Below are positions 19,208 to 29,197 of a stretch of 38,297 bases of DNA, piece after piece. The first letter of the stretch is position 1, and every line of letters starts with the position of its first letter. Made by a program: the position numbers and the translations under genes. The notes under the pieces were generated by a model. That model did no database searches, had not been told where the DNA came from, and saw nothing but the letters and a program-made list of their open reading frames with translations. This stretch comes from Isotricha intestinalis. Taxonomy: Eukaryota > Ciliophora > Litostomatea > Vestibuliferida > Isotrichidae. The stretch spans positions 1 through 38,297 of the forward strand of contig JAJJLU010000479.1 of NCBI GenBank assembly GCA_023807065.1, written 5' to 3'.

Positions 19208-19732
19208 ATGGTTGAAAACACAGAAGAATTTTCTGATGATGTATTAATTTTATCTCAAAATAATAATATTTCGACAAATGATTCAATAGATGATAAATTT
19301 CCAATAAAATATCCAAATATAAAAGAAAGAAGTAAATTAAATTTAAAGACTGCTCTTCATCTTGATTTAACAAAAATGATTCTTTCTGATACAGAAATAA
19401 ATCTTAAAAAACCAATGAATAAAACAATAAATGTTATCAATAAAAAACATAAAATTAGAAGATTTACTCAAAAGATTCCAGATAGTACATCTAATTTAAA
19501 AATAAAGAAAATAAAGGGTTCAGGAATAAATTTTAATTTAATAAAAATAAAGAAAAATAATAAAAATAAAAATGCTTCACTAAATGAGATAAATAAAATT
19601 AATATTAAACCAATTGACAATAAAAATGACAAATTAGGGAAAGAAGTAACAATTAAAGGTCCACAATATGAATTTACTAAAAAAATTAACATTAAAAATA
19701 AAACATGTAGTTGTGTGTGTTATATATTTTGA
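19208..19732 (+). CDS. Small basic protein ending in a CaaX-like box (174 aa)
   Basis: I do not recognise the family. The first 40 residues are acidic and Ser/Asn-rich; the middle is strongly basic (many Lys, with repeated KIKKNNKNK-like runs) and contains the motif RRFTQKIPDS near residue 85. The last eight residues are C-S-C-V-C-Y-I-F, so the final four, CYIF, form a CaaX prenylation box and the two cysteines before it could be palmitoylated. A polybasic stretch plus a lipidated tail would suit membrane attachment, as in small GTPases, but there is no GTPase domain. It ends in TGA, the window's other TGA stop. A missed 3' intron cannot be excluded. Confidence 0.55.
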   Translation: MVENTEEFSDDVLILSQNNNISTNDSIDDKFPIKYPNIKERSKLNLKTALHLDLTKMILSDTEINLKKPMNKTINVINKKHKIRRFTQKIPDSTSNLKIKKIKGSGINFNLIKIKKNNKNKNASLNEINKINIKPIDNKNDKLGKEVTIKGPQYEFTKKINIKNKTCSCVCYIF

Positions 19733-20360
19733 AACAGATTTTGTATTTTAATTCTTTTAAATACCTTTTATATATATTATAAATAGAATAATTTCCAAAA
19801 AACCTTTTTATAATAGTTAATTATACCAAAATAAAAAGTTTAATATATAATAAATAATTATTTCTCATTATTATATTCAAATTTTATATTTCCTTACAAC
19901 ATATATAACCTAAAGAAAGTGAAGTTCCAGTGAAATAACAATATTTTTTTTATTTTCTCAATTATTATATCAGGAAACAATCACAAGAAAAATTTGTAGA
20001 TTATATATAATTACATAAAATGAAGCATAATCTTAACTTTAATTATTATTTGAATAATCATTATCTATATTCTCTTTATTATTTGATATATTTAATCACT
20101 ATTTTTTATTTATAATTCCGTTATTTCTTCTATAATTTAATTTTTTATTGTTTTTATTATAAGAGTTATTTATTTTTGATGTTAAGATTTAATATTGTTA
20201 TTAGGTTTATTATAGGTATTGTTTCTTTTGTTTTTTGTATTTTTGAAATAATTATTTATATGAGCTCATATTCCAAATTAATTTTCTTAATTTTTCTTAA
20301 TTAATGATTTAATATAAATTATTATTTATTATTTTAAATAAAAATTTTTAGATTTAATTA
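19733..20360. other. Intergenic spacer with weak minus-strand Asn-rich frames
   Basis: This is 628 bp between two plus-strand genes. On the minus strand, around 20045-20270, there are Asn/Lys-rich open stretches in two frames broken by TAA and a frame change, which may be chance in such AT-rich DNA or a decayed gene. No start codon with a good frame, no splice pair and no RNA gene could be supported. Confidence 0.35.
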
Positions 20361-21885
20361 ATGAATGAACAAAAAAAGAAAATTAAAATGATACGTTTTT
20401 CTCATAGAGAAGTTGTTTTTTTAGCAATAAGTTTTCGTTCATTATCATTAGATTTAGATAATTATATATTAGAAATTAAATCATATGTTACTAATGAACA
20501 AATTAGAACAAATCCAACTGAACTTACTATTGTAAATTATTATAAATAATAATTTTAATTAGATTCCTAGATTTCAATTAGATTTTTCACATAAAAAATT
20601 TAGTGATTATTTACTCAATACAAATAATGCTTTTAATAAATTATGTCTTATTGATTCTCAAAATAAAGAAATATTATCTTTTGATGTAAATTTTGGAAAT
20701 TTAAAATTTATAGCTAAAGATTTATCCACAGCTCAAATATATACTTATCCTTTTATTTTTTTTGAATTTTCTTCAGGAATTTTCACAACAGAAGAATTAT
20801 ATGAACAAAATAATCAAATCATAGATATAATTAATCAAAAGACAGTTCCAAAATCAATGGATGATCTTAATTTAACAATTAAAAGTTATAAAGATACTCA
20901 AAATGAATTACCTTTTAAAATGAGAGAACATAACAAAACAATTCAAATAAGAAACAAAAATTTATCTATTGATAATAAAAAAGATGGTAATAAAATTTAT
21001 CAATTGTTTATTAAAAATTTCCAAATGTATGATTATTTTGCCGACCCAACAATGAAAAATGAGCAAATAGATGATTATATTGATCAAAAACCTAAAAATT
21101 ATATTAAATATGAGGAATTATCAAAAAAAAAGAGACAAATTGAAATATTAAAAGAAAAATTAAAGTTAATTAAAGAAAAAACAAATCTTTATCAAGAAAT
21201 AAATAAAGATATTAATGATATAACAAATCAAAAAAATAAAAATGTCTCAATTGCAAAAAGTACTTATGATTCAAGAAAAGCAGATTATTTATCTCAGAAA
21301 AATTTATATGAAAATGAGTTTAAAAAAATAGGAAAATATAATTTTGTATTTGATACATTAGTAAATAAAAAAATTATAGAAATAATATTTGCATTTTTTA
21401 ATCAAACAATTCAAAGTTTATATTATATTCCAGATTTTTATAATCAAAAAAATATTACAAGTGAACTAATAAGAAATGAAACATTACAAAATAGAGGAAG
21501 AGAAAGTAAAGAAATGAGAAAATTATATGGTGCAATGATGGGTAATGTTGCGAATTTAATTAATTATATTTCAAAATCTTTAAATATTCCTTTTAAATAT
21601 CCTTTTTTTATTAATGGTTCTAAATCACTTTTAATTAAATCAAAAAAAAACTTCCTTCCTTTATTTTTACCTGATGATAAAATTGAAAATTTTATTTCTG
21701 CTGTTGAATGTATGAAAGTTAATTTAAGGGAAATTATTAATTTTCTTTCAACTTATATAAATGTTATAAGTGAAGAAGATTATGAAATATTAAATAAATA
21801 TCAAACTTGGAATTTCTTTAAATTTTTTGTTGAATTCACTAAGGCTTTAAATCATTTTGTTGAAACCATTCCAGAATATAATTAG
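20361..21885 (+). CDS. UVRAG/Vps38-like PI3K complex II subunit (497 aa, one intron)
   Basis: Exons 20361-20531 and 20563-21885 join in phase 0. Residues 1-160 look like a beta-rich C2-type region (YPFIFFEFSSGIF). Residues about 235-300 are a coiled coil (repeated KKKRQIEILKEKLKLIKEK-like heptads), and residues about 315-490 form a C-terminal domain. In it LYGAMMGNVANLINYISKSL followed by IPFKYPFFINGSKSLL matches the 'LG..a.lv..is..L..PLrYPi...GSrS' signature of UVRAG/Vps38. In the family these proteins join Vps34, Vps15 and Beclin-1 to make PI3P on endosomes. Atg14 is the other member of this family and cannot be fully excluded, but the GS(K/R)S segment favours UVRAG. The gene ends in TAG. 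Confidence 0.8.
20532..20562 (+). other. Intron of the UVRAG-like gene (31 nt)
   Basis: GTAAAT at 20532 and TTAG ending at 20562, phase 0. Without splicing the frame stops after 62 codons; with splicing it continues through the C2-like region to the coiled coil. Confidence 0.9.
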
Positions 21886-22041
21886 GAATAAATAATATAT
21901 TTAATTTAAATTATTATTTTAATTATATTTAAATATCTTCTTGATTTTAAATTAACTAATTATAATTTTTAATTGAATTTTTATAAATTTTACTGAGATT
22001 TAATAATTAAAAAAATTATTATTTCAATTAATAAACTTAAA

Positions 22042-25000
22042 ATGGGTGTATTTCATAATAATTGTTGTTTACAAGTTCATAATGAAAAAATAAATGATTT
22101 AAATACTGTTTATATTTTTAAAGAAGAATCTCCTGTTATTAAAGTACAAAAAAAAGTATGTGAAAATAATGAAAATAAATCATCGAGTATTAGAAATTAC
22201 CAAATAAATGTTGAAACAAGTGCTTTAGAAAAACAAAAAGAAATAAAAACAAAATTTTCTAATCAAACAATACTAGAATCAAAAAAGATAGATGACGAAG
22301 ACAATAATAAATTAAACGTGAATGATGGTAATGTATGTTTAACAAGAATGAATAGTAAATCAATAATCAGAAAAATAATATCCATTTCCTTAAATGATAA
22401 TAATTATCAAAAAGAAAATAATGAAAATACAGAAGAAGATCTTATATTATATAAAAGAAGAAATTTCCGTTCAAAATCATCAGTACATTCAAAAGTTAAA
22501 ACAAATTTAAATAACTTTAAAATGAAATATGAAGAATTAGTTTCAAGACTTCCAATAAAAAACTCAAATGTAACTGTATTATTTTCTCCTGATAATCATA
22601 TGATAGAATTAATAAATTCTCCTCCTGAAAACAATAATATTCAAAACAATAATAATATTCTTTCAAGAGGAAAAACAATTCAAAATCAAAGAAAAGATAT
22701 TGAAATAATTGATACTCCTTTAACAGAAAAACAAGTTAATAATCTTAAGAATATTTTAATTAAAGAAGAATTAATTACTCCTGAAATGAATGAAGCTACA
22801 ATTAATTTAATAATTAATTCTATTTCTTATTTAAGAGTTAGGGCAAATGTAAAAATTTTTTCAAGAGAAAATGAAAAAGATGAAGATAAAAATAATATTT
22901 ATTATATGATTGATAAAGGAATTTTAGGTTATTCTGTAGACTCTGTTTATTATGAATTAACAAAACATTCTGGAATAGGAACAAGTGCTTTAATTAAAAA
23001 TTCAAGAAATTCATGTTTTTTATATACAATTAAAAGATGTTATTTATTTAAATTACCTATTGAAAAATATAAAAAAATTGCAGAAGAATTTTATGATAAT
23101 GAACATAAGGATAAAGTAGATTTATTAGCTTCCCATTTTTTTTTTCAAGGTATTCCACATGATAAATTAGATTCATTAGCGGATTTAACTTCTAAAATAA
23201 AATATAAAGAAAAAACCGTTTTAATTGAAGAAGAATCAATTAATCATTTTATATATTATATTATTGAAGGATTTGTTAATTGTGTTAAAGGTGAATATGA
23301 TATAAAGAAAATATATGCTAATGAAATTTTCGGTGAAATTGGAATTTTTCATGAAAATTCTTCTTTGTATTCTTTTATTGCTTTTCAAGGAACTGTTTTA
23401 TTAAAAATTAAATATGATGATCTTATTTCTGTTTTAGGAGGAAATGCTGTGAAAACTATTATTGAAAATATATTTGAAATAAGTTTAAAAAAAAATGAAA
23501 TTTTAGGTAAATACTTTAGAATAGATGATAATTTTTCAAGAGTTTTTTCTGCCTTTCAATTAAAATATTATTGTCATGATGTTATACTAAATCAAAAAGA
23601 AAAAAAAATTTTATTACCAATATCAGGAACATTATTTAAATATCATCATTCAAATAATAATAATGAAAATATTGAATTATTTATATATAAATCAATAAGA
23701 GATTTACATATAAATAATAATCCAATATTAAAAAAAAAAAGTTTTTTTTCGAATCAAAATTATGAAAATCATCAAGAAAGAAAATACACAAAAGAAACAG
23801 AAATATTAGAAAATTCCTTAATACCAAAAGGAGAATTATTTCTTGAATCAATAAAATATAAGCATGACTTAAAATATATTCTTTTATGTGATGAATGTTT
23901 AGTTTTTGAATGTAATTGGAATGATATAGAAAGAGTTCTTATATTACCTTCAGTTGAATGTAAATTATCATTTTATGGAAGAATGTCATTATTAAAACCA
24001 TTACCAATATTTAAATATTTATCATTAATTAAATTATTTCATTTATCTAATTTTTTACATTATATCCAATTTTCAAATGAAGAAATAATAATAAAAGATG
24101 GACCAAGAAGTGATAAATTTTATATAATCAAAAGTGGTACAGTTGATATTAAAATAGGAAATAAATTGATGAAAATTTTAGAAAAAAATGATTCCTTTGG
24201 AGATATAACATGGCATATTAGAGAATATAGTAAAAAAGGTAATTTTATTGCATCATCAAAAAAAGTAGAATGTTATTATATTAATAAAGAAGATTATGAA
24301 AATATTATAGATGAAGAAGATTTTATAAGTAAACCATTAATAAAAATTTTAGAAGTTAAAGAATTAAAAACTTCTCTTGATAATTTATATTATTTACAAG
24401 ATTTAGGAAGTGGAGCTTATGGTAAAGTTTATTTAGTTCATGATAAAAAAAGATTTTTTGCTGTTAAAACTGCAGAAATTCAAGAAATGAATGCTTCTAA
24501 AAAAATGGCAAATTTATATATAAATGAAAAGAAAATAATGTTCTCTGTTGAACATCCTTTAATAATAAATATAATAAACACATTTAAAACATCAGATTAT
24601 TTATTTTTTTTAATGGAATATGTAGATGGAATAACATTTAGAAAATATTTAAATTTACCAAAAAGAAATAAAAGAGATAGAGATGAATTAAAATTTTATG
24701 GAGCTTCATTAGCATGTGTATTAGATTATTTACAGAAAAAAAAAATAATTCACAGAGATGTAAAACCAGATAATTTAATGCTTCAATATAATGGATATAT
24801 TAAAGTAATAGATTTTGGAATTGCAAAAGATATAACAGGAAAAGATTATACTAGTTCATTTTTAGGAACTGCATATTATATGGCACCTGAAATAATTTTA
24901 GGCAAACATTATAATACTTCTGTTGATTATTGGTCTATGGGAATTGTTTTATATGAAATGTTTTATGGGAAACTTCCTTTTGGAAATGGAGAAAAAGATA

Positions 25001-25359
25001 TTACTAATATTTATAAAGAAATTACTGATAAAAATGTTAAATTCCAAGATGATTCTAATGAAGATATTATTGATGTTATTAAAGGTTTATTAACTAAAAA
25101 TCCAAAAAAAAGAATTAATTCTTTTACTAAAATTAAAAATGAAAATTTCTTTAAAAAATTCGATTTTGATGGATTATTAAATTATAAGTTAAGAGGTTTT
25201 TATGAATTTGAGAAAAGTATTAAAGAAAAAGATTTAGATAATCTTGATGCACCTTTTTATCAATTTATGAAAAATTATTTAGATGCTTCGAGTGGAGAAT
25301 TAGATGAATATTTAGAAAACAATAATCATTATCATGGAGATATTTTTGAAGAATTTTAG
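22042..25359 (+). CDS. PKG-like kinase with multiple cyclic-nucleotide-binding folds (1105 aa)
   Basis: The architecture is that of protist cGMP-dependent kinases. A 235-residue disordered N-terminus starting M-G-V-F-H-N-N-C-C (possible N-myristoylation with adjacent palmitoylatable cysteines) is followed by CNB folds near residues 250-345, 370-470, a degenerate one near 490-660, and 670-770. An AGC kinase domain occupies about 783-1045: GSGAYGKV at ~789, FAVK, HRDVKPDN near 904, DFG near 924, GTAYYMAPE. A short C-terminal tail includes LRGFYEFEKS. The phosphate cassettes read FGEIGIFHENSSLYSF (near 430) and FGDITWHIREYSKK (near 719); neither shows the standard arginine that holds the cyclic phosphate, so ligand control may be lost or altered. 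It is a single exon and the stop is TAG. Confidence 0.9.
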   Translation: MGVFHNNCCLQVHNEKINDLNTVYIFKEESPVIKVQKKVCENNENKSSSIRNYQINVETSALEKQKEIKTKFSNQTILESKKIDDEDNNKLNVNDGNVCLTRMNSKSIIRKIISISLNDNNYQKENNENTEEDLILYKRRNFRSKSSVHSKVKTNLNNFKMKYEELVSRLPIKNSNVTVLFSPDNHMIELINSPPENNNIQNNNNILSRGKTIQNQRKDIEIIDTPLTEKQVNNLKNILIKEELITPEMNEATINLIINSISYLRVRANVKIFSRENEKDEDKNNIYYMIDKGILGYSVDSVYYELTKHSGIGTSALIKNSRNSCFLYTIKRCYLFKLPIEKYKKIAEEFYDNEHKDKVDLLASHFFFQGIPHDKLDSLADLTSKIKYKEKTVLIEEESINHFIYYIIEGFVNCVKGEYDIKKIYANEIFGEIGIFHENSSLYSFIAFQGTVLLKIKYDDLISVLGGNAVKTIIENIFEISLKKNEILGKYFRIDDNFSRVFSAFQLKYYCHDVILNQKEKKILLPISGTLFKYHHSNNNNENIELFIYKSIRDLHINNNPILKKKSFFSNQNYENHQERKYTKETEILENSLIPKGELFLESIKYKHDLKYILLCDECLVFECNWNDIERVLILPSVECKLSFYGRMSLLKPLPIFKYLSLIKLFHLSNFLHYIQFSNEEIIIKDGPRSDKFYIIKSGTVDIKIGNKLMKILEKNDSFGDITWHIREYSKKGNFIASSKKVECYYINKEDYENIIDEEDFISKPLIKILEVKELKTSLDNLYYLQDLGSGAYGKVYLVHDKKRFFAVKTAEIQEMNASKKMANLYINEKKIMFSVEHPLIINIINTFKTSDYLFFLMEYVDGITFRKYLNLPKRNKRDRDELKFYGASLACVLDYLQKKKIIHRDVKPDNLMLQYNGYIKVIDFGIAKDITGKDYTSSFLGTAYYMAPEIILGKHYNTSVDYWSMGIVLYEMFYGKLPFGNGEKDITNIYKEITDKNVKFQDDSNEDIIDVIKGLLTKNPKKRINSFTKIKNENFFKKFDFDGLLNYKLRGFYEFEKSIKEKDLDNLDAPFYQFMKNYLDASSGELDEYLENNNHYHGDIFEEF

Positions 25360-26951
25360 AATATATTTTTTATGGGTAAAGTAAAATCAATTTATACTCT
25401 ATCATAATTCAATTTTATTTATTCATTAATTTTTCAGGAACAAGGTATATATAAATATAAATCTATTAATTATTGTTCAATTGTATTTGAAAATATTTTA
25501 AAGAATAATAAATTTTTTGTTATAAATTTATTAACCAATGAATTTGTAATTTCCTAAAAAGGGTTTACCTTATTTATAATTATGAATCAAATTATATATG
25601 CAAATTAAAAGTTATCTTTTTAAAAAAAAGTATTTTGTATTTGATTATTAGTGTTTTTTATTTATATTTGTTCTTACATTTTTTTATATTTAAACTTTTT
25701 TTAAAGAATTTAGGATTTTTAGGATTCAAAAATTTATCGAACAAAAATGAAAATCAATTTAATTATCATTTCTTTCTATTATATGAATTAATTTAATAAT
25801 CAGACTAAATAATTCAAAAAAAAAAATTTAATTGACAAAGAAAAAATAACTAATCATTGAAATTTATAAATTATGATTATAAGCAAAAATTATAAAATCC
25901 ACTTAAAAAAATAACAGATATTTTATATTTTAAAATATGTGAAGAAAATTTTAAAAATAATAATTTAAGAAGGTAAAGAAGAACAAAGAGCTTTTATTGA
26001 AATAGTTAATGAAGAAATAATAAAGTAAACAAGAACGAAAAAAGAAAATATAAAAAGAAATTAACCTAAAATATTACAGAAAATTAAATTTTTGAAATCT
26101 CTGACACAATAATTAAAACTTTCAATAATAGATTGATTTATAATTTATAAAAAATTAAATTTATATTTGACCAAAGCTCAAATGTTTTATATATAAATCA
26201 AAAAAGGAACTCAAAAAAAATAGAGATTATAGATTAGATTTGGGCATTAATAAGGAGATTATTCAAAAATGTGTAAAATTAAAATAAAAAGCAAAAAAAA
26301 AATAAAGAAAAAATTTCTTGAACAAATTTAAATATAATGAATTAAATAATAAATATACTTTATTTTTAAAAGATGAAAGATGAAATTAGAGTTTTAAATG
26401 TAATTAGAAATTAAAACTTCAAATTTAAATGAAGTTTTACAAATATTTAAAGAAATTATTAATGATATAATTGATGTAGAAATTTTCTTTTTTGACAATA
26501 TAAAGAATTTATAAATGATATTAAAAAAGGGAAACAACACTTTTTCCTTATATTAATATGAATATATCAATAAAATATTGTTCGAAAAGATGATTTTTTA
26601 TGTCATTAAAAATTAAAAGAATAATATATAGATATAAACTTGACAGTAAGAAAAAAATTATTGAAAAATTTTGAATCCTTTTAACATTAATAAACATACT
26701 AAAGGAATTCAAAACTTTTATCTTTTAAAATAAAATTATAATTAAAAATTTATATAGTTTTATTAATTATATATTAAAAATAAAGTAGAAATATTATTTT
26801 TATTATTTTTTTAGTCATAATAAAAAAAAGATTGATGGTGAATTACCAGAAAAATTTTATGAAATGTAATTTAATTTTTTAAATCCAAAATAAAATAATT
26901 TAATAATAATAAAAATAGTTTAAAATAAAAATATTTTAAAGATTATTGAAA
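25360..26951. other. 1.6-kb gene-poor region, possible gene relics
   Basis: No intact gene was found. Three stretches have a coding look. First, ATG at 25372, a possible 57-nt intron (25381-25437, ending TTTCAG) and 39 further codons to TAA at 25555-25557. Second, 25975-26340, with Glu/Lys-rich runs broken by TAA or TAG about every ten codons, followed in the same frame by an open stretch at 26404-26511. Third, an exon-like end at 26815-26869 preceded by a T-rich TTTAG. The stop density equals what chance gives at this AT content, so a decayed gene is only a possibility. No tRNA or repeat is seen. Confidence 0.35.
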
Positions 26952-27629
26952 ATGATAAGTGACCAAATGAGAATAAAATTTAAAAATGACGAAAAAATAA
27001 CAAGAAAAATTATATTATTACCAAAAACATATCAAGAATTAGAAAAGAAATGTTGTGAACAATTTGATTTTGATAATATGGAAGGAAAATATTTATTTCT
27101 AAAAAGTTATGGAAAGCCAGATATATGTCTTGTAGAAAAAAATTATTCAGAAATCATTCAAAAAAAAGATAATAATGATGATATACTTTATGAAATTGAA
27201 ATAAAAAAATATAGTCCTCAAAAATCTTCAAATAAATATGATTATTTATTAGAAAAAGTAGAAAAAGAGAAAGATAAAATAACAAAATTAATAAAAGAAA
27301 AAAAATCAGAAAAATTTATATTTACACTTGTTAATAAAGGTAATCATACTTGGAAGCCTCCTTTTAAAGTTACTCATGAAAAAGTTACAGGAGATAATTT
27401 AGATTTATTAACTTGTTCATCACAAATTGTTTATAATCCTGTTGAACCAAATCAAGAAATTCAAGTTTGTGTGACAATTATAGAAATAGATAAAAAAAAT
27501 AAAAATGCAGCTTTAAGAATTAAAATACAAAATGCTTCAAATTCTTCAAGTAATAAATATCCTGATAATTATGTGGAATATCAATTTGAAATTTTATCTG
27601 CTGAAGATTATTATCAATCTAATAAATAA
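26952..27629 (+). CDS. Small PB1-like plus NBR1-type Ig domain protein (225 aa)
   Basis: Residues 1-75 resemble a PB1/ubiquitin-like fold: MRIKFKNDEKITRKIILLPKTYQELE, then KYLFLKSYGKPDICLVEKNYSEII, with the spacing of beta strands and the late D/E-rich turn. Residues about 115-220 look like the NBR1 central (FW/Ig-like) domain: FTLVNKGNHTWKPPFKV matches 'W.l.N.G...WP....', then VEPNQEIQVCVTI ('l.PG....v.v') and a closing strand near VEYQFEIL. NBR1 proteins are selective-autophagy receptors; this one would be a minimal version without ZZ finger, UBA or visible LIR. A TTG six bases upstream is in frame, but the ATG at 26952 is the natural start. The stop is TAA. The fold assignment is by pattern only. 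Confidence 0.55.
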   Translation: MISDQMRIKFKNDEKITRKIILLPKTYQELEKKCCEQFDFDNMEGKYLFLKSYGKPDICLVEKNYSEIIQKKDNNDDILYEIEIKKYSPQKSSNKYDYLLEKVEKEKDKITKLIKEKKSEKFIFTLVNKGNHTWKPPFKVTHEKVTGDNLDLLTCSSQIVYNPVEPNQEIQVCVTIIEIDKKNKNAALRIKIQNASNSSSNKYPDNYVEYQFEILSAEDYYQSNK

Positions 27630-27712
27630 ATTAATTGATAAGTAATTTTTTTATTTAGATTTTTTGTTTTTGATTTATTTGTATTTAATTTATGTATTTA
27701 TTTTTTTTAATA

Positions 27713-28973
27713 ATGAAAGAAGAAAAAAAAAATAAACCAAATCAAATAAATAGAAATAACAAGAATTTTTTTTCAAGCAAAAAATTCAAAAGTATTTATT
27801 AATATTTAGATTTAGAATTTCAATCATTTTTCATTTATATTTTTCTCACCCATTGTCTTTTTTATCCTTATTATTTTAAATTATATTCCAAATTTTCATT
27901 AATTCTAAAAATTATATTTCCCATATTACTTTATATAGGTCATATAATATTTCTTTTTCTTTCATTTTCAGATCCAGGCTTTTTCAAATTTAATAATATG
28001 GATTCATTTCATTACAATGAAGTACAATTAAATATAATAAATAATATAGAATAAAAATGAGCAAATAGATTCAAGTGGAGATAGTTCTTATTCTAATAAT
28101 AAAATAAATAAAAGAGCAAAAACTGAATATATAACAACAACAGATAATATATTAACTCAAAATAAATTAGGTCATGAAAGAGCGGATTCAAAAAATTCTT
28201 TATTTATTTCAGTGAATGACAAAGATAAAACAAATATTATTCCAAATCCAAATAAAAATTGTCAAACTGAAGGAAATAATTATATAACAACAAATAATAA
28301 TAATGAAGAAAAAAAAGAAATTGTTGAAAATAGTTCTAGAAGAAATATAAGTGGAATAGGGAAAAATTTTGAAAATTTTAATTTAAATTCTAATCAAAAT
28401 GAAGAAACAGTTGAAAATAATTTATTAATTGGAAATTATTGTTCTGATTGTTTTATGGAAATTCCCTTAAGAGCATATCATTGTAAAATTTGTGGTTTTT
28501 GTATTGGAACTTTTGACCATCATTGTAGTTATGTTTATAATTGTATTGGAGAAAAAAATAAATATTTATTTCATTTATTCATTTCCTTTCATTCTTTTTT
28601 TATTGGATTTTGTATTATTTATATGCTTTTGCATTTTGAAAAAACTAATACTTCAAAAGATTTTTTTAAAAAAAATTGGATTTTATTTATTATTTCCTTA
28701 ATTAGTATTTTACTTTTTTCTTTCATTTTTTCTTTAGTTACTTTCCAGTTTCAAATTTTATTCATTAATCAAACCACTTATGAAAATTATGCTTGGCATA
28801 AAATTCAATATATGAAAAAACTGAGTGGATCACAAAATTCTCCATTTAATTTAGGGTTTGTTCAAAATTTTAAAATTGTTTATAGAAGAAATGATTTTTT
28901 GAAATTAAAAAGAGATGATTTATGGAATTTTAAAGACATGCTTAATTGGAAATTAATTTGTAATATAAAATAA
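27713..28973 (+). CDS. DHHC-type protein S-acyltransferase (404 aa, two introns)
   Basis: Exons 27713-27791, 27810-28021 and 28050-28973 join into one frame. Order of elements: a short basic N-terminus, two membrane segments (near residues 30-50 and 60-80), the DPG motif at about 82-84, a 130-residue Asn/Ser-rich loop, the zinc-binding Cys-rich domain (YCSDCFMEIPLRAYHCKICGFC), the catalytic D253-H-H-C256, two more membrane segments, and a TTYENYA motif (TTxE) near 340. DHHC enzymes transfer palmitate from an active-site cysteine to membrane-associated proteins. The long DPG-to-DHHC loop is unusual. The second acceptor of intron 1 (TAG at 27815) is also in frame and would remove two residues. 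Confidence 0.9.
27792..27809 (+). other. Intron 1 of the DHHC gene (18 nt, or 24 nt with a second acceptor)
   Basis: GT at 27792 with TAG ending at 27809, phase 1. A second TTTAG ends at 27815, exactly six bases on, and also keeps the frame, giving a 24-nt intron nearer to the other five (28-33 nt). Either choice restores the reading frame into the first membrane segments and the DPG motif. Confidence 0.75.
28022..28049 (+). other. Intron 2 of the DHHC gene (28 nt)
   Basis: GT at 28022 and TAG ending at 28049, phase 0. The intron contains in-frame stops; removal joins the DPG exon to the Asn-rich loop. Confidence 0.85.
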
Positions 28974-29197
28974 GATTTATATATAATATTGTTAATATTA
29001 TAAAAAAGTTTTTAAATTAAATTTATTAATACTAAATTACTTTTATTAGCAATTAACTCAATATCAAATAAACTTGGAATATAAAAAAAATTTAATAAAT
29101 ATTATAATAAATAATTTGTTAAATGATAAATTATTCTCAAATAAATAAATGATAAATTATATATAATTAAATATTTATTTAATTATTTATCCATTAA

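Noticed and set aside
19890..20000. Possible tRNA or small RNA in a locally GC-richer patch
   Set aside because: No cloverleaf, T-loop consensus or Pol III terminator arrangement could be formed by inspection.
20045..20270. Asn-rich open stretches on the minus strand upstream of the UVRAG-like gene
   Set aside because: They need at least one frameshift and two stop read-throughs, have no start, and poly-Asn frames arise readily by chance in such AT-rich DNA.
25441..26730. A single TAR=Gln reading frame across the gene-poor region
   Set aside because: About one stop in ten codons is what random sequence of this composition gives, so a maintained frame is not demonstrated; kept only as a low-interest finding.
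20361..27629. An autophagy gene cluster (UVRAG-like, PKG-like, NBR1-like)
   Set aside because: The genes have separate promoters and are mixed with unrelated genes; linkage alone does not show a shared pathway.
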